Source of the DNA: Aulostomus chinensis
Lineage: Eukaryota > Chordata > Actinopteri > Syngnathiformes > Aulostomidae
Assembly (NCBI GenBank): GCA_037954235.1
Contig: JBBMOA010000021.1
Coordinates: 20,827,125-20,891,124 of the forward strand
DNA length: 64,000 nucleotides
Reading direction: 5' to 3'
The notes beneath the pieces are model-generated. The model did not search any database. It was not told the DNA's origin and saw nothing but the letters and a program-made list of their open reading frames with translations. Of this stretch, positions 23,668 through 35,282 are shown one piece after another. The position numbers were made by a program, and so were the translations under genes. Numbering within the stretch: position 1 is the first letter of the stretch; every line of letters begins with the position of its first letter.

Positions 23668-24003
23668 TCAGCCTTCCGGCGTCACTTCTCTTCACCTTCA
23701 GTTAATTTTTTTCTAGAGAACATCACTGCAGATTTATCACCTCGCGCTGTTTTTCTCCCGAAAGCATCAGAAACAGACGGGATTTATTCCTGGGTCCTGA
23801 CAGGGGGCCCTCGAGGTGGGGGGGTGAAAAATGTGACTCATGGAAACGCTGCTGAGGAGGATGAGGAGGATGAGGGTAATTGATTCTGACGACCAGAGTC
23901 AGATGGCGGTCTTCCCCAAGGGGGGGCGTGTGTGGATCCTAGCCAGAGTCACCGTGATGGGGGGAGGGGAGAAGACAGGGTGGAGGTGTGCAGAATATCT
24001 CTC

Positions 24004-24007
<4 letters not shown>

Positions 24008-24052
<45 letters not shown>
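24008..24052 (+). repeat. (CA)n microsatellite
   Basis: About 22 uninterrupted CA units. Confidence 0.95.
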
Positions 24053-24055
<3 letters not shown>

Positions 24056-24316
24056 CTAACTAGCATGTAGTATGCGTCCTGTGTCCACCCTCACCTGTTC
24101 TTTGTCTCTCTGATGTTAAAAGAAGCCTGGTGCCTGATCCACTTGCTAGCTGAACCGGTTCCCTGCCCACCTCTTGGTTCTTCTCACCTTCACCTGCCTC
24201 TGGGTTCTGTTCCAGGCCTGTTACATGTACACAGGTGTCTCTATGACATCACACCAGCCTGTTGGCATTTACAACAGTAGAACTCCTGGCACGCATCGCG
24301 ATCACGCGCTGCAACA

Positions 24317-25463
24317 TTAGCGAACCAGGTAACGCCAGCTAACATCAGCTAGTGTCTGCTAACCAGGTAACGCCAGCTAACATCAGCTAGTGTCTGCTAA
24401 CCAGGTAACGCCACCTAACATCAGCTAGTGTGAGCTAACCAGGTAACGCCAGATAACATCAGCTAGTGTCAGCTAACCAGGTAACGCCAGCCAACATCAG
24501 CTAGTGTCAGCTAACATCAGCTAGTATCAGCTAACATCAGCTAGTGTTTGCTAAACAGGTAACGCCAGCTAACATCAGCTAGTGTCTGCTAACCAGGTAA
24601 CGCCAGCTAACATCAGCTAGTGTCTGCTAACCAGGTAACGCCATCTAACATCAGCTAGTGTCTGCTAACCAGGTAACGCCAGCTAACATCAGCTAGTGTC
24701 TGCTAACCAGGTAACACCAGCTACCATCAGCTAGTGTCTGCGAAACAGGTAACACCAGCTAACATCAGCTAGTGTCTGCTAACCAGGTAACACCAGCTAC
24801 CATCAGCTAGTGTCTGCGAAACAGGTAACACCAGCTAACATCAGCTAGTGTCTGCTAACCAGCTAAAATGAGCCAGTGTCAGCTAACATCAGCCAGTGTC
24901 AGCAAACATCAGCCAGTGTCAGCTAACATCAGCTAGTGTCTGCTAACCAGGTAACACCAGCTAACATCAGCTAGTGTCTGCTAACCAGCTAAAATGAGCC
25001 AGTGTCTGTTAACATCAGCCAGTGTCAGAAAACATCAGCTAGTGTCAGCTAACATCAGCTAGTGTCTGCTAACCAGGTAACACCAGCTAACGTCAGCTAG
25101 TGTCTGCTTACCAGCTAACATCAGCTCGTGTCAGCTAACATCAGCCAGTGTCAGCTAACATCAGCTAGTGTCTGCAAACCAGGTAATGCCAGCTAACATC
25201 AGCCAGTGTCAGCTAACATCAGCTAGTGTCAGCTAACATCAGCCAGTGTCAGCTAACCAGGTAACGCCAGCTAACATCAGCTAGTGTCAGCTAACATCAG
25301 CTAGTGTCAGCTAACCAGGTAATGCCAGCTAACATCAGCTCGTGTCAGCTAACATCAGCTAGTGTCAGCTAACCAGATAACGCCAGCTAACATCAGCTAG
25401 TGTCAGCTAACCAGGTAACGCCAGCTAACATCAGCTCGTGTCAGCTAACCAGGTAACGCCAGA
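24317..25463 (+). repeat. Composite 18+20-bp minisatellite (about 1.15 kb)
   Basis: The array mixes two modules: an 18-bp module TGCTAACCAGGTAACGCC and a 20-bp module AGCTAACATCAGCTAGTGTC. In the first half they alternate as a 38-bp unit; in the second half the 20-bp module is often repeated alone. Point variants (TAACACC, CCAGTGTC, GCTCGTG) are shared by neighbouring units, as expected from unequal exchange. Each 18-bp module contains CAGGTAAC, which resembles a 5' splice site. Confidence 0.93.
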
Positions 25464-25872
25464 CAGATATTTAGATTCCCAGACTAGTGGCTGCTTCTGC
25501 TGCCATTGTCTCCATGGAAACCTCAACTTTGTCTCCAGAGAGATTCTTGAGAACAATTAGAACTCGTCCAGCTGAAGGTAATTCCTCAAGACAATATACC
25601 TCGGATGAGTTTCGTCCTTGAATCTGCGTTCTTGAGGTTTTACCGACAAACACGTCTCCATGCTTTGGACAGAATCCACTGAATGTGGACACACGTCTTC
25701 CTCGATCTTTACTTACTAGTGTGAGACATTACCTGTACACGAGCTAATTATCCCATTAAATCAGAGATAGGTCGTTCCCACTTGTCTCTTTCTGGTCTTA
25801 ATTGCAGGTGGGAGTGAGAGGAAACAATGGGAGGATGATGGACACTTAAATCAAAATATCTCTTTCACCATC

Positions 25873-25928
<56 letters not shown>

Positions 25929-25930
25929 AC
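25873..25930 (+). repeat. (TC)n-(CA)n compound microsatellite
   Basis: About nine CT units run directly into about 15 CA units, followed by a short interrupted CA piece. Confidence 0.93.
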
Positions 25931-26125
25931 ATTTCTATGCAGAACTCTTCCTCTTATTAGCCCACGCCCAAGACTCCTTGGAGCCAGGCTAAATAAATGA
26001 ATTACTGATTCAGATGCATGCTTACTTGCTAACCTTGTTAGCTTTTGCACTACAGCAAACAGAAACATCCTTGTACATTTGTGTGTGTGAGTGTATGTGG
26101 AATGATTGTATTGATGATGGTTACA

Positions 26126-26127
<2 letters not shown>

Positions 26128-26174
<47 letters not shown>
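26128..26174 (+). repeat. (GT)n microsatellite
   Basis: About 23 uninterrupted GT units. Confidence 0.95.
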
Positions 26175-26177
<3 letters not shown>

Positions 26178-26377
26178 CATGTGAAGGGTCCGTTCATCCT
26201 CCAGCAGCCTGATTCATTAACCTTCTGTGTAAGACTGCTCAGTAAATGTAGGTTACTGCTCAGGCAGACGTAATTCCCCAAAGGCTAGGAGCGGCATTAG
26301 CATCCGGTTATCTCGCCACATTCCCCGGAGCTAAGATGACTCCAGAAAGATGCTCTCTGTCTCATTTGAATTGTACT

Positions 26378-26380
<3 letters not shown>

Positions 26381-26423
<43 letters not shown>

Positions 26424-26428
26424 ACACG
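26381..26428 (+). repeat. (CA)n microsatellite with CG interruptions
   Basis: About 22 units, with the last third interrupted by CGCA. Confidence 0.92.
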
Positions 26429-29400
26429 TAAGCTAACACACACAAGCAGCAGAAATAAGCAGAGTGAGGAATGAGGACAGGTAGAAGGCAGAGTAACTGC
26501 ATCACATCCTTCTTGCATCCGGATGTTTCTGACTTCAGGTTCTACTTGAAGCAGGAGACAGTACAGGACCGGAGCCTGATCACCGAGGTTCCGGTCCCTT
26601 ACATTGAGTGAACGGAGGCCAGGGACTTTTGAGTTATATGAGAAGTGAGGGGAAGATTGGAACAGATGGCCGTGGAGTCCCCCCTGGGCGAATGGCGCCT
26701 ACCCCGCTGAACATCGGGAACTCTTGACCATCTGGACAGAAAGGCAACGAGCAGCGTCCCGTAGCGGATTCCCCATCTCGGCGACGTGTAAGAGGAGAGG
26801 CAGCCTCACTCGGAGCAATGTCACCGACATCCTGCCCACCGGCCCCGTGTGGGGGTAAGGTGTCCCACATGTCCTGTGCAGGGTCGAGTGATCAGATCTG
26901 CTCCTGCACAGGGAGCGATGAGGAGCATGCTGGGATGCAGATTGAAATTAAATACATTTGGCAGCCTTGTTCACTCAGAACTACAAACCTCTCCTGAAGT
27001 TCCACGCAATATTCATCTGTCCTCCAATGAATGTTCAACCTTAGCTCCTCGAAGCCGTCCATCTGATGACGCTGGCGCGCAGAGTGGCGGAGCACCTGCT
27101 TGAACTTACTCTGTGTGTCTTACAAATCAAAAGCATATTGTTGATTTGGCGGCGGCGCAGTCGTCTCGCATGCTCTTAGGAATGAGACGATTGGTTCCAG
27201 ACTGATGGCGCTAACCTCCTCATTAGCAGCGATTAGGGCTCCAGTTTGTTGTTCAAGACACTTGGACGTGGCCTCGGGCAGACCTGGACGGGGGACGAGT
27301 CTCCGGTCACTGGACGGCCACTCTAACTCAGCATTTGTGCTGCCTGGAATCACCCAGGAGGCTCCCCGACTCCTGGGAGAAACTGAAGGTGGCAGCTTGG
27401 GTGTGTTATCCCAGTTAGCTGGACTGGTACCCATCGTGTTTGTCGTCCTCACGAAGATCAGATCTCCTGAAGTAGTTAATAAGCAGTTTACACGTGAATT
27501 CAATCTTTAATAACCATTCCGGTTTTCCTGTGCGGCTCTTGTCCATGGCTCTGACCCTCCCGCCTGCAGGAGGTAAACGAGTGGCGTGGACGTCTGGTGC
27601 CGGCCCACTTGTCTGGCAGACACACGTGGCCTTTGATCTCCACTGAGCGTGACTGAAAGTAGAGCCGAAGATTTCCTGTCAGAAGCTGTTTTATTCATAA
27701 TTGTCTCGTTCTCTTTTTCAGTTCTCAAACATCATTGCATGTCATTCCCCCAGCGTCGTATCCGCTAAGAGACTTTGTGTGTTTGGTCATACATCATTTA
27801 TGATGATGATGGTCGTGAAAGTGATGGACATGCGGGTCAGTCGAGGACGGCGGTCTGACCCTGTTAAAGAAAGAGTGTAACATAAAAGTCAACATTTGCT
27901 GGGATTCCACCTCCTGATTCACACTGAACGGATACCTACTTATCTGCGCGTGGCCCTTCCTGTAGCTGCTCGGCTCCTCCCACCCGCGGCTGTCCCTTTA
28001 AGACCCCTCCAGGATCGTCACGCATTCAGAGGCGCAGCTCCCACGACTGTCGTCAGACCTAATCAACGTAGATTCGGCGTTGTTTGTAAATTCTTGTTGA
28101 CAATAACGAAATGACAGTTTGTTTGTCTTTCATTTCCATATTAATAAAACACTGCTCTCAGTCCCCTCCCCCTCCTCTACTCAAACAGATGTGGCGCCGC
28201 ACGGAGCCTCTCCATGTTCTATGATTGTAGCTCTACGTCCCAGGTGAGGCGTGTTTACCTGGCTCAGCTCTGCAGGGTCACAGAGGTCGCCAAGGCTGCA
28301 TTTGTAGGGAGATGTCTGGCTTATCTTATTCCTTTTGATCAGTTGTGCATTCAAGTACAACAAAGTTCATGGGTTGCATTCTGGGAGTTGTAGGCTGTGG
28401 AATGATTGGATTCAAATCAATTGCAAGTCAGCGTGAATCCACTTTGATTTTGCTGTTTATTGAATGTGCCTGGCTGAACTTCTGCAGCAGTGCCCTTCCA
28501 CCACAGTTCATACTCTGTAGATGAAGTGTTACAAGAGAACAAATACACATACCAGAGTTTTCAAGATGAAATGATATAGATTTGATGTTCCGAGGGCTTG
28601 TGTAACATACGGTTGTGTAACCTTACAGGATGTGCCGCCAAACTCACTGGAGAGAGGGCCAGCATACATCATTTGATACAGTGTGAGTTCTGTCATGTGA
28701 TTCTAAAAAAATGCTTCTGTGCAAAGTTGCATTTAAAATTTCATTTGGTGAAGAATTTGGAATTAAAAAGAAGCAGCAGTGTTGCGTAACCGAGGTATTT
28801 TGTGGGCTGAGCATTTCTGCCGCTCTGAGATGGGAACGTCTGTGTCAGGTTGATGTTCTTCAGACGGCTGCTTGGAGGCTGCAGGTCCGAGTATCAGCCA
28901 GCAGCCTTGCAGCCGCAAGCCTTGTCAAACCCGAGTGTGGATGGCTGTGGTCAAAGCCAATTAGAGGCTTTGACTCATGATCATGTCCACATACTTCCTG
29001 AAACTAAGTTGTGAGGACAGTGTGGACTCCCCCTCCTCCAGAGGTCAAACTTTATTCCTCCTCATGAAACCGTACGAGGCCTGAATCAGACCAGGACCAG
29101 CTGATCCTCCTGAGGTGTCTGCTTCCTCGCTCCATTTAGAGCCACAGCCTGGCTCCAATCGATGGCTTTCTCCAGCCGCCCGTCATCAATTATTCACCTG
29201 ATCAGCCCTGCTGCTCATTAGATGACTAATCTGGGAGGGTGAGGAGAGACGGGATGCTTTGAAACCTGAGACCGAGAGGCAGCAGGGAAGGGAAGGGCAG
29301 ATCACATCTCCAGATCGAGAGGGAGCGCACATAGACGTGGGACTAGCGATTTGTACATCTAAGTCCTGACATCCAGGAGGGTTGATAAATCTTTGATGAA

Positions 29401-31104
29401 ACCCTAGAAACGCTTTGATGAACGCTCACGCGGATCACCAGCATGTGCCCACGGAGCCGTCATGGATGTTAGTGTATCAATACTGGCTGTGGACTGTGCA
29501 TCGACGGCGGGAGGGGAGGAACGCCAAAAGGCTGCGCGTTGAACTCGGGTTACACCCCACCTATGTTGTTGAGAACATCTGTGGTCAGTGCGGGTCACAT
29601 TTTTACTGTCCTATAAATCTCCTCCGCTGCTCTCTCAGTGACGCCAGTTTTGTTATTCCAAGTCCCCTGCAACCTCGTCTCCACCGCGCTGGGGTTGTGC
29701 GTCAGGGTGAACCAGCTACACGCACCAAATAAACTCCATTTCTAGGATCGAAATAACAGGTCGCCACAATCTAAACACTCCCAGGGTGTGTTGAAGTGGG
29801 TGTAGCACAAAGAATCTGACCCAAAGAAAGAAAAAGCTTCAGTTCTCCATCTTTCCCCTGATCATGTAGAAGTAGGGGGTGTCTTTGATCTCCCTGTCCC
29901 CCTGAGAGCCACGGTGAGGTGGGAGTGCAGTGTGACGGCTGTGGTACATGTTACCTCTGATTAAAGGGAAATATGCATCACCGTATAGCGCTTTCCTTTT
30001 TATCAGCGCCCGCGACGTGGTGCGATGGCGACGCTAGATTGGGCCCTGATAGGTTCTGATGTCGCAGCTTTATCTGTGTTCCACCACAGCAGAAAAGCCA
30101 CCTGAAGTTGAGTCACTCTCATTTAAAAGCTTTGAGTCTCTGGAAAGTAGTTGGAAGGAGTTGAAGCTGGCTGAGCTTGTCTTGTGAGCAGAGGTTTGTT
30201 TGACAAGCAGCAGAAATCACACCAGGAGCGCCCTTTGACCTGGGATACAGGGTCACGTGCCTCCAAACAATTAGAGCTGAGACCTACATTCTGCACCGGT
30301 GTGGCAACGACTTCCAGAGCAGCGGCAGAGCAGACGGGTCAGACTGTAACCACGCTGAGTGCTGCTGAACCTCTACACATTTGCACCATTCTGTTGTTTT
30401 TCAGAATTTGAGAAGAGGAGTTTAGTTTTCGCTGTAAAGGCATCTTGTCAGGGAGAGAAAAAGAAATGTGCAGCACAGAGAGGGAGGCGATGGAGATCAG
30501 TACTAATGTCATCTCCATTCATTAAACATGAAGCCATCACAAGGCATGCGGTTATTGTTCTTCTGCTCCCCTCACAACATGGCAGCCTCACCTTCCTCTG
30601 AACCCGGCAGCATCGCACAGTCTCCAGCAAGTTGTGTTTTTAATGCCAGTTTATCTGGTAAAAGAGACATAACGATCTGCACTACAGCCAAAACTAGAAC
30701 ATTGTTTGCTAGAACGTTGAAGCCTTCCTGAGCACAGCAGTTCCCTCGATACACCGAGCCAAGCCCCTAATGAGCTGACGACAATCATTGAACAGACGCT
30801 CAGAGAGCGACAGTGGCGTCACCCTGGGTAAGTCAATGTGCTTTATGATGTTTTAATGCTACGTTTAAGGGAACCTGGTAAAAAATGAAGTTTTTACTTT
30901 TGAATCACAACTCAAACTGATCGCCAAGACGGTCTGATGCATTCGACCACAAACTTTTAGTCATGTAAAGGCTAATGCATCCTGACGCATCTCGATGTGG
31001 TGGTTGCTTTGAAGCCAGCGAACACTGTTGGTTTGCAAACACTGACAAAAATTCAGTCCGAAGACAGGAAGACACTGCTGCCGCTGGGAACGTGGAAGAC
31101 ACTG

Positions 31105-31842
31105 GCGAGCTAGCATAGCATAGAGGCTTCCCTCCTGTGGAACCGTCTCCCAGTTTCAGTCCAGGACCCAGACCCCCTCTCTACGTTTAAGAGCAGACTT
31201 AAGACCTCCTTGTTGATCAGGCTTATAGTCAGGACTGCTTAGGCTGGCCCTTAGATCTGCTGCTATAGGCCCAGACTGCTGGGATCTCCCATGATGCACT
31301 GGGCTTCTCTCTCCTCCTCCTGTCCTCATACGTCTTACTAACTCCTCTTCTTCTCCCCTCATCCCAGATCCTGGTGCTGCTGGAGGAGGCTCCAGACCTG
31401 GAGAGGCTCCAGCTGCCACCCGTAGCTCCACCTGCTCACGTCCCCGTCTGTCCATCAGTCTCTCCTCCTTTCTCTCTCTCTTTATCTCTGTCTTCCTCCA
31501 TTCTCTGTCTGTCTCTGTCCATCAGTCTCTCCTCCTTTCTCTCTCTCTTTATCTCTGTCCCTCTCTTTCCTTCTGTCTCTCTGTCTTCCTCCATTCTCTG
31601 TCTTTGTCTCTGTCCTGCTCTCCTGCTCTCTCTCCGTCCCCACTGATCCTGGATCTGCTCCACCTTCCTGCTGGTAAAGGAAGGTTCTGGTGGCTGCTGT
31701 TGCAGGATGTGCTTGCTGATGGAGAATTGTTGGGTGGAGGTTCATTGAAGGAGGGAGGTGCTGGACCTGCTCTACTTGGACAGAGTCAGGACAGGACTTT
31801 GGTTGGGTTTGGTGACACAAATAAAACTGACTTGACTTGACT
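31105..31842 (+). mobile_element. L2/Maui-type retrotransposon 3' end, copy 2
   Basis: It starts in the last part of ORF2: a LWNRLPVSVQ-like stretch near 31136 and a TFKSRLKTSLL-like stretch near 31185, the usual C-terminal signature of L2 ORF2. A unique spacer follows, then about 1.6 units of the 95-bp pyrimidine repeat (31445-31615), then a 3' UTR nearly identical to 4580-4803 that ends AATAAAACTGACTTGACTTG. It is 5' truncated, as is typical of LINE insertion. The low divergence from copy 1 over the last 220 bp shows that both belong to one family. Confidence 0.85.
31445..31615 (+). repeat. 95-bp pyrimidine repeat, short allele in L2 copy 2
   Basis: About 1.6 units; the first is shortened internally. 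This is the same unit that is expanded to more than six copies at 3961-4570. Confidence 0.88.
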
Positions 31843-32314
31843 AGAGCCAAAGACCACAATGGCAATTTGCCCATTTCATGACGAGATGGACGAAGTGCTG
31901 CATTAGCAGCCGTCCTTGTCCCATGGAAGCGGATGTACTGGATGGCGTCCACAGCGATTCCTCCCGCTTTACTGAGTCAACAGATGCCGGGGCGGGTCAG
32001 AGCAGAGGACAACGAGGGAGCGGGACGGCAGAATAACGGGTCCTCACCAAAGCGCAGCTCGCGTCTCTAGCAGCGCTAGTTTGCCACGGATGACATTTTG
32101 TTTGCAGCCTTGAGGCAAAGGTAGTAAACCTGGTAATAAGTATCACTCTGTACTGGACGGTATTACAAAGGATCAACGTCTCGCGATACAGACTGAGATT
32201 CAACAGTGATTCATCTCCACCTGTCGCCCCGCTGGTCGAGGCAGATGGCCGCCCACATCGAGACATTTACTCAGAAAACGTGTGGAATCATAAGGAGGCA
32301 CTGGTCCTGGTGTC
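31843..32314. other. Gene-free stretch between L2 copy 2 and the znf438 3' end
   Basis: Unique sequence of about 470 bp with no recognisable feature. It separates the plus-strand L2 insertion from the 3' end of the minus-strand gene. Confidence 0.5.
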
Positions 32315-34267
32315 CTCACCAAAGCATGTCTTTATTCTCATGAACAGGTTCTTCAGGTACAAACAGTCACAAGCACAAACATATTCAGCCTTTTTTTTCT
32401 CTTTTGGACACAGCCGGTATATTAAATGATCCAAAAACACATGAAATCACCGAATCCTCCTGACTTGTTTGTGTTTCTTATCTGACTGAGGAAAGACGAG
32501 GCTGAGTCTCAATTCTGTCACTTCCTGGTTATTGTTAAGGCTTGAAAATAAAGGCCAGTCAGCTGACACGTCACGTGACGCGTCTGTGCTGTGACCTTCA
32601 TTCACAATCTCGGTTTGTGTCCGACACTCCAGGAGAAACTCCACATGGCTTCTGGTGCCTGTTTGGCAAATGATATATTTCATCTCTCACTTCTCTCCTC
32701 CACCTTGACTGGACCAAGCAGCTGATCACTAGTTACTCTATCTAAATATATATTTTTGTTTTCTCAGTATATCTCTATATATTCTATCTATAGATAAGTC
32801 TATATAGCATATTTGTATACTTTTGGTAGGTTTTTAAACATTCAGGTACATTCACTTGACCCTGTGATTTTTTTCTTCTTCATATGAAAGTTGAACAAAG
32901 ACGAACACACCTCTCAACCAAGAAACAAGACAAGTTTCCCTCGACATGAGAAGAGTCCCGCAAAACCGCCGGCTCAGCGCCGGCTCTTGAACCACCAACA
33001 ACAAGCATAAATACACGGAAAGAGCTCGGTATTCTTCTAGAGTACAAAATAGCATATATTCCTGGACAACAGTTTATATTCACTCTTGTTAGAGATTCTG
33101 GGTGTACACAACTCCACAGGTGCATACATGAGCTGGCAACGTTTGTACTGACTCAGCGAACAGTTTTCTGTCAGTGGTTAAAAAGCTTCGATGCAGAACT
33201 CACTTCTACAATCACTAGTGTGAATAGACCCTTGGCATGTCACAGAACACACACAGGCATTAATCAACGAGTCAAGACGATAGAACTCGGCCCACGAGGG
33301 GCCATACTGACGAGAAGCCACGGAACACCGGTGTCCTGTTCTCAGAAGGCCACGAGGCTGTCACGGGTGCTGGTTAGGAAGTAGTACTTCACCGGTCCGA
33401 GGTGATGGGGACCTTAATACTGCCCATAGAAAGACATCGGTTATTTTCCTTTACAGCAGCAAAATTACAGAAAAGAGACTTGATCTTGTTGAACCCGCAC
33501 GAACCCAAGGCCGGTACAGTGTGACAGGAGACAGCGTGCCCTTGTTAGATTTACTTTCACACTCATTTAAAACCCTCACATCCCCGTAGTGGCATGTAGC
33601 CATGCAGAGAGTCTGGAAGAGTTTGTCCGGGTTTGGAGATACTGGTGGAACACGGAGAGGAACAAGCTGAGTAAAGACGCTGTCTTACAGCTTCTTAAGT
33701 GTTGGGAAATATGTGAGTACTGAAATATCACTGTGCTGGGAGGTGGAGGTGGGAGTCAAGACAGCGTCTCCAAATCTGGGCAAATAAGATGCAAACTACC
33801 TTCATGGCTACCAGGAGAGTCAAGTGAGACAGTTTTGTGATATTCAGGGAAGTAACCCTTTGACAGTTATACTGCGTCAGCTAGGTTTTAAATTACCATT
33901 TAATAACTTTTAAATAAGCAGTAGAAAAAATAATCTAGTTTCCAAACGGAAATTTAAATACAACCTCCAAACAAAAATCAACTCCAAAAACAAAACAGTG
34001 CAAAAATCAAAAGAACAATGAAAAATAATGTTAATAAAACAGGATTCTCTGAGCTAGAGTGGGTATCCCTGATGAGCTGGAACACGGAGGTCATGTTTCA
34101 CCATCGGTGGAATATTGGCGTTAATATTGGCCTCCTCTGGTGAAAGATGAAACTGGTGCTAAAACACATGAGAGACACACTCCATCCCTGTGCTGCTGAT
34201 TGTTAGGACCCGGGGGTGTGGGGACCAGCCATGCCAGGGGCTGGTGCCCTTGTGACGGCTTGGCTGG
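32315..34267 (-). other. znf438 3' UTR (approximate extent)
   Basis: From the stop codon (34268-34270) the minus strand continues for about 1.9 kb of AT-rich, repeat-poor sequence without long open frames until AATAAA at 32331-32336. The lack of microsatellites here, in a window full of them, fits an untranslated exon. An earlier variant signal, ATTAAA at 33899-33904, could give a short UTR of about 370 nt. The real end is not shown by the sequence. Confidence 0.5.
32331..32336 (-). terminator. Candidate polyadenylation signal of znf438
   Basis: AATAAA on the minus strand (TTTATT on plus), the first canonical signal found downstream of the znf438 stop. Cleavage would be expected 10-30 nt further, near 32300-32320. 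Confidence 0.45.
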
Positions 34268-34844
34268 CTAATGTGGGCTCGGAGCAGGAGTGTCCGGGTC
34301 CTCGTCCACCTCACCCTCCTCCTGGCCGGTGTAGGAACTCAGGGCAGCCCACAGAAGGCCCGGCTGCTCACAGTGGTGGCGACTCCTCCAGTGCTCCAGA
34401 GTTCCCTCTTTAGTGTCCAACACCTCGCTGCAGAGCACGCAGTTAAATGCAGAACCTGCAGCGAGGACCCCGAGGCTTCCAACACTACCTGGTGACGAAA
34501 AGGTCCCACTGTCCTCCCCCTCCTGTCCCCGGTGGTGGGACATAATGTGCCTCTTGAGCTTCGAGAAGGACAAGAACTCCTCGTCGCAGCTGCCACACTT
34601 GACCAGGTTGCGTTTCTCGTTGAGCTGCCGCCAATAGTGAGCAGCGTGCTTTACCAGTTCGTTCTCGGCCTCGCGAACCCCTCGGGTAGGCTGGTCCTCG
34701 TGAAGCTGAGCCTGGACCTCTTCCCCGTGCACATAAAGCAAGTGCATCCTCATGTCGGCAAAAGTGGGAGTGATTGCCTGGCAGCGGCCGCATTTGATCT
34801 GCAGTTCCACGGGATCCTCATCCGATGCGTCTGGGGAGTTTGAC
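34268..34844 (-). CDS. znf438: znf438, last coding exon (fingers 4-6)
   Basis: Terminal exon of a ZNF438-type C2H2 zinc-finger protein. The acceptor is TCCTCCGACAG before 34844. The exon joins in phase 2 to 35283, completing a Gly codon, and reads 192 codons to TAG. Counting residue 1 at 37063, it holds finger 4 at about 612-633 (CGRC then HLLYVH), finger 5 at about 677-698 (CGSC then HIMSHH) and finger 6 at about 729-751 (CVLC then HWRSRHH), with an acidic tail (about 769-785). The arrangement and the phrases around LQIKCGRC and HLL-VHGEE match human ZNF438. In the human protein as I recall it the finger-5 cysteine pair is absent, whereas here the finger is complete. Human ZNF438 is a nuclear protein reported to repress transcription in reporter assays; that role is carried over by homology only. 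Confidence 0.93.
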
Positions 34845-35282
34845 CTGTCGGAGGAGAGAAACCGGAGATGGAGGATTTGTTGACTGGACAAAGTTACTTG
34901 GTTGGAGGTAAATTCAAATGAAAGCAATAAACAAAGACTTTTTTTTACTGCTGCATCACTTCTTTGTGTCTCCAGATAGTAGAAAGGGCCAGACACATAC
35001 ATTCAAATCACATGGCTGGATGAGAATAAGTGGGTTATACTTGATAAAATGCTTGAGAGAGACTGATGTTTTTGGACAGTTTTGTGTCGTCATTTGTAGT
35101 CGGTAGCCATGTGGTACCGTTAGCTTCGAGCAAATCAAACGTGGCTGGCTCTTTCTGAATTCTGGAGTCACAACAAAATGATGACAGCAGTGACAGACAT
35201 CCCTGGAGCTATCTGTGAGAACCTGATATGCAGTTTTCAGGTGTGGTGTTGCTTTACGTGGTGCCGATAGTAATAATCTCAC
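34845..35282 (-). other. znf438 last intron
   Basis: A 438-bp intron with GTGAGA at its 5' end (35282 downwards) and a pyrimidine-rich CAG at its 3' end (34845-34847). Joining the flanking exons keeps the frame and removes the stop codons seen on reading through. Confidence 0.9.

Larger units (their letters stand above)
21906..24007. other. Gene-free stretch with simple repeats
   Basis: Contains a CA tract at about 22647-22687, a (GGA)n/G-rich patch near 23090-23125 and a (GGC)n tract at 23641-23667. Frames of up to 184 codons at 22.1-22.7 kb include translated CA repeat and have no domain. Confidence 0.5.
25464..31104. other. Gene-free stretch between the minisatellite and the second L2 copy
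   Basis: Mostly unique sequence with three microsatellites listed separately. Two minus-strand open segments look slightly protein-like (25471-25692 and 26634-26870) but match no family I know. Opposing 100- and 127-codon frames at 27.1-27.5 kb cover the same DNA on both strands and are probably chance. No exon is called. Confidence 0.45.

Noticed and set aside
25471..25692. Minus-strand 73-codon frame ending next to the composite minisatellite
   Set aside because: The composition is plausible, but there is no recognisable family, no convincing start context and no partner exon. Kept only as a note.
27120..27510. Opposing 127- and 101-codon frames
   Set aside because: Both strands are open over the same DNA, neither resembles a known protein, and no splice sites frame them.
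34845..35002. Upstream extension of the last znf438 exon to an ATG at 35002
   Set aside because: This part is intron. A clean acceptor at 34845-34847 joins in phase to the donor at 35283, and the residues before it do not resemble ZNF438.
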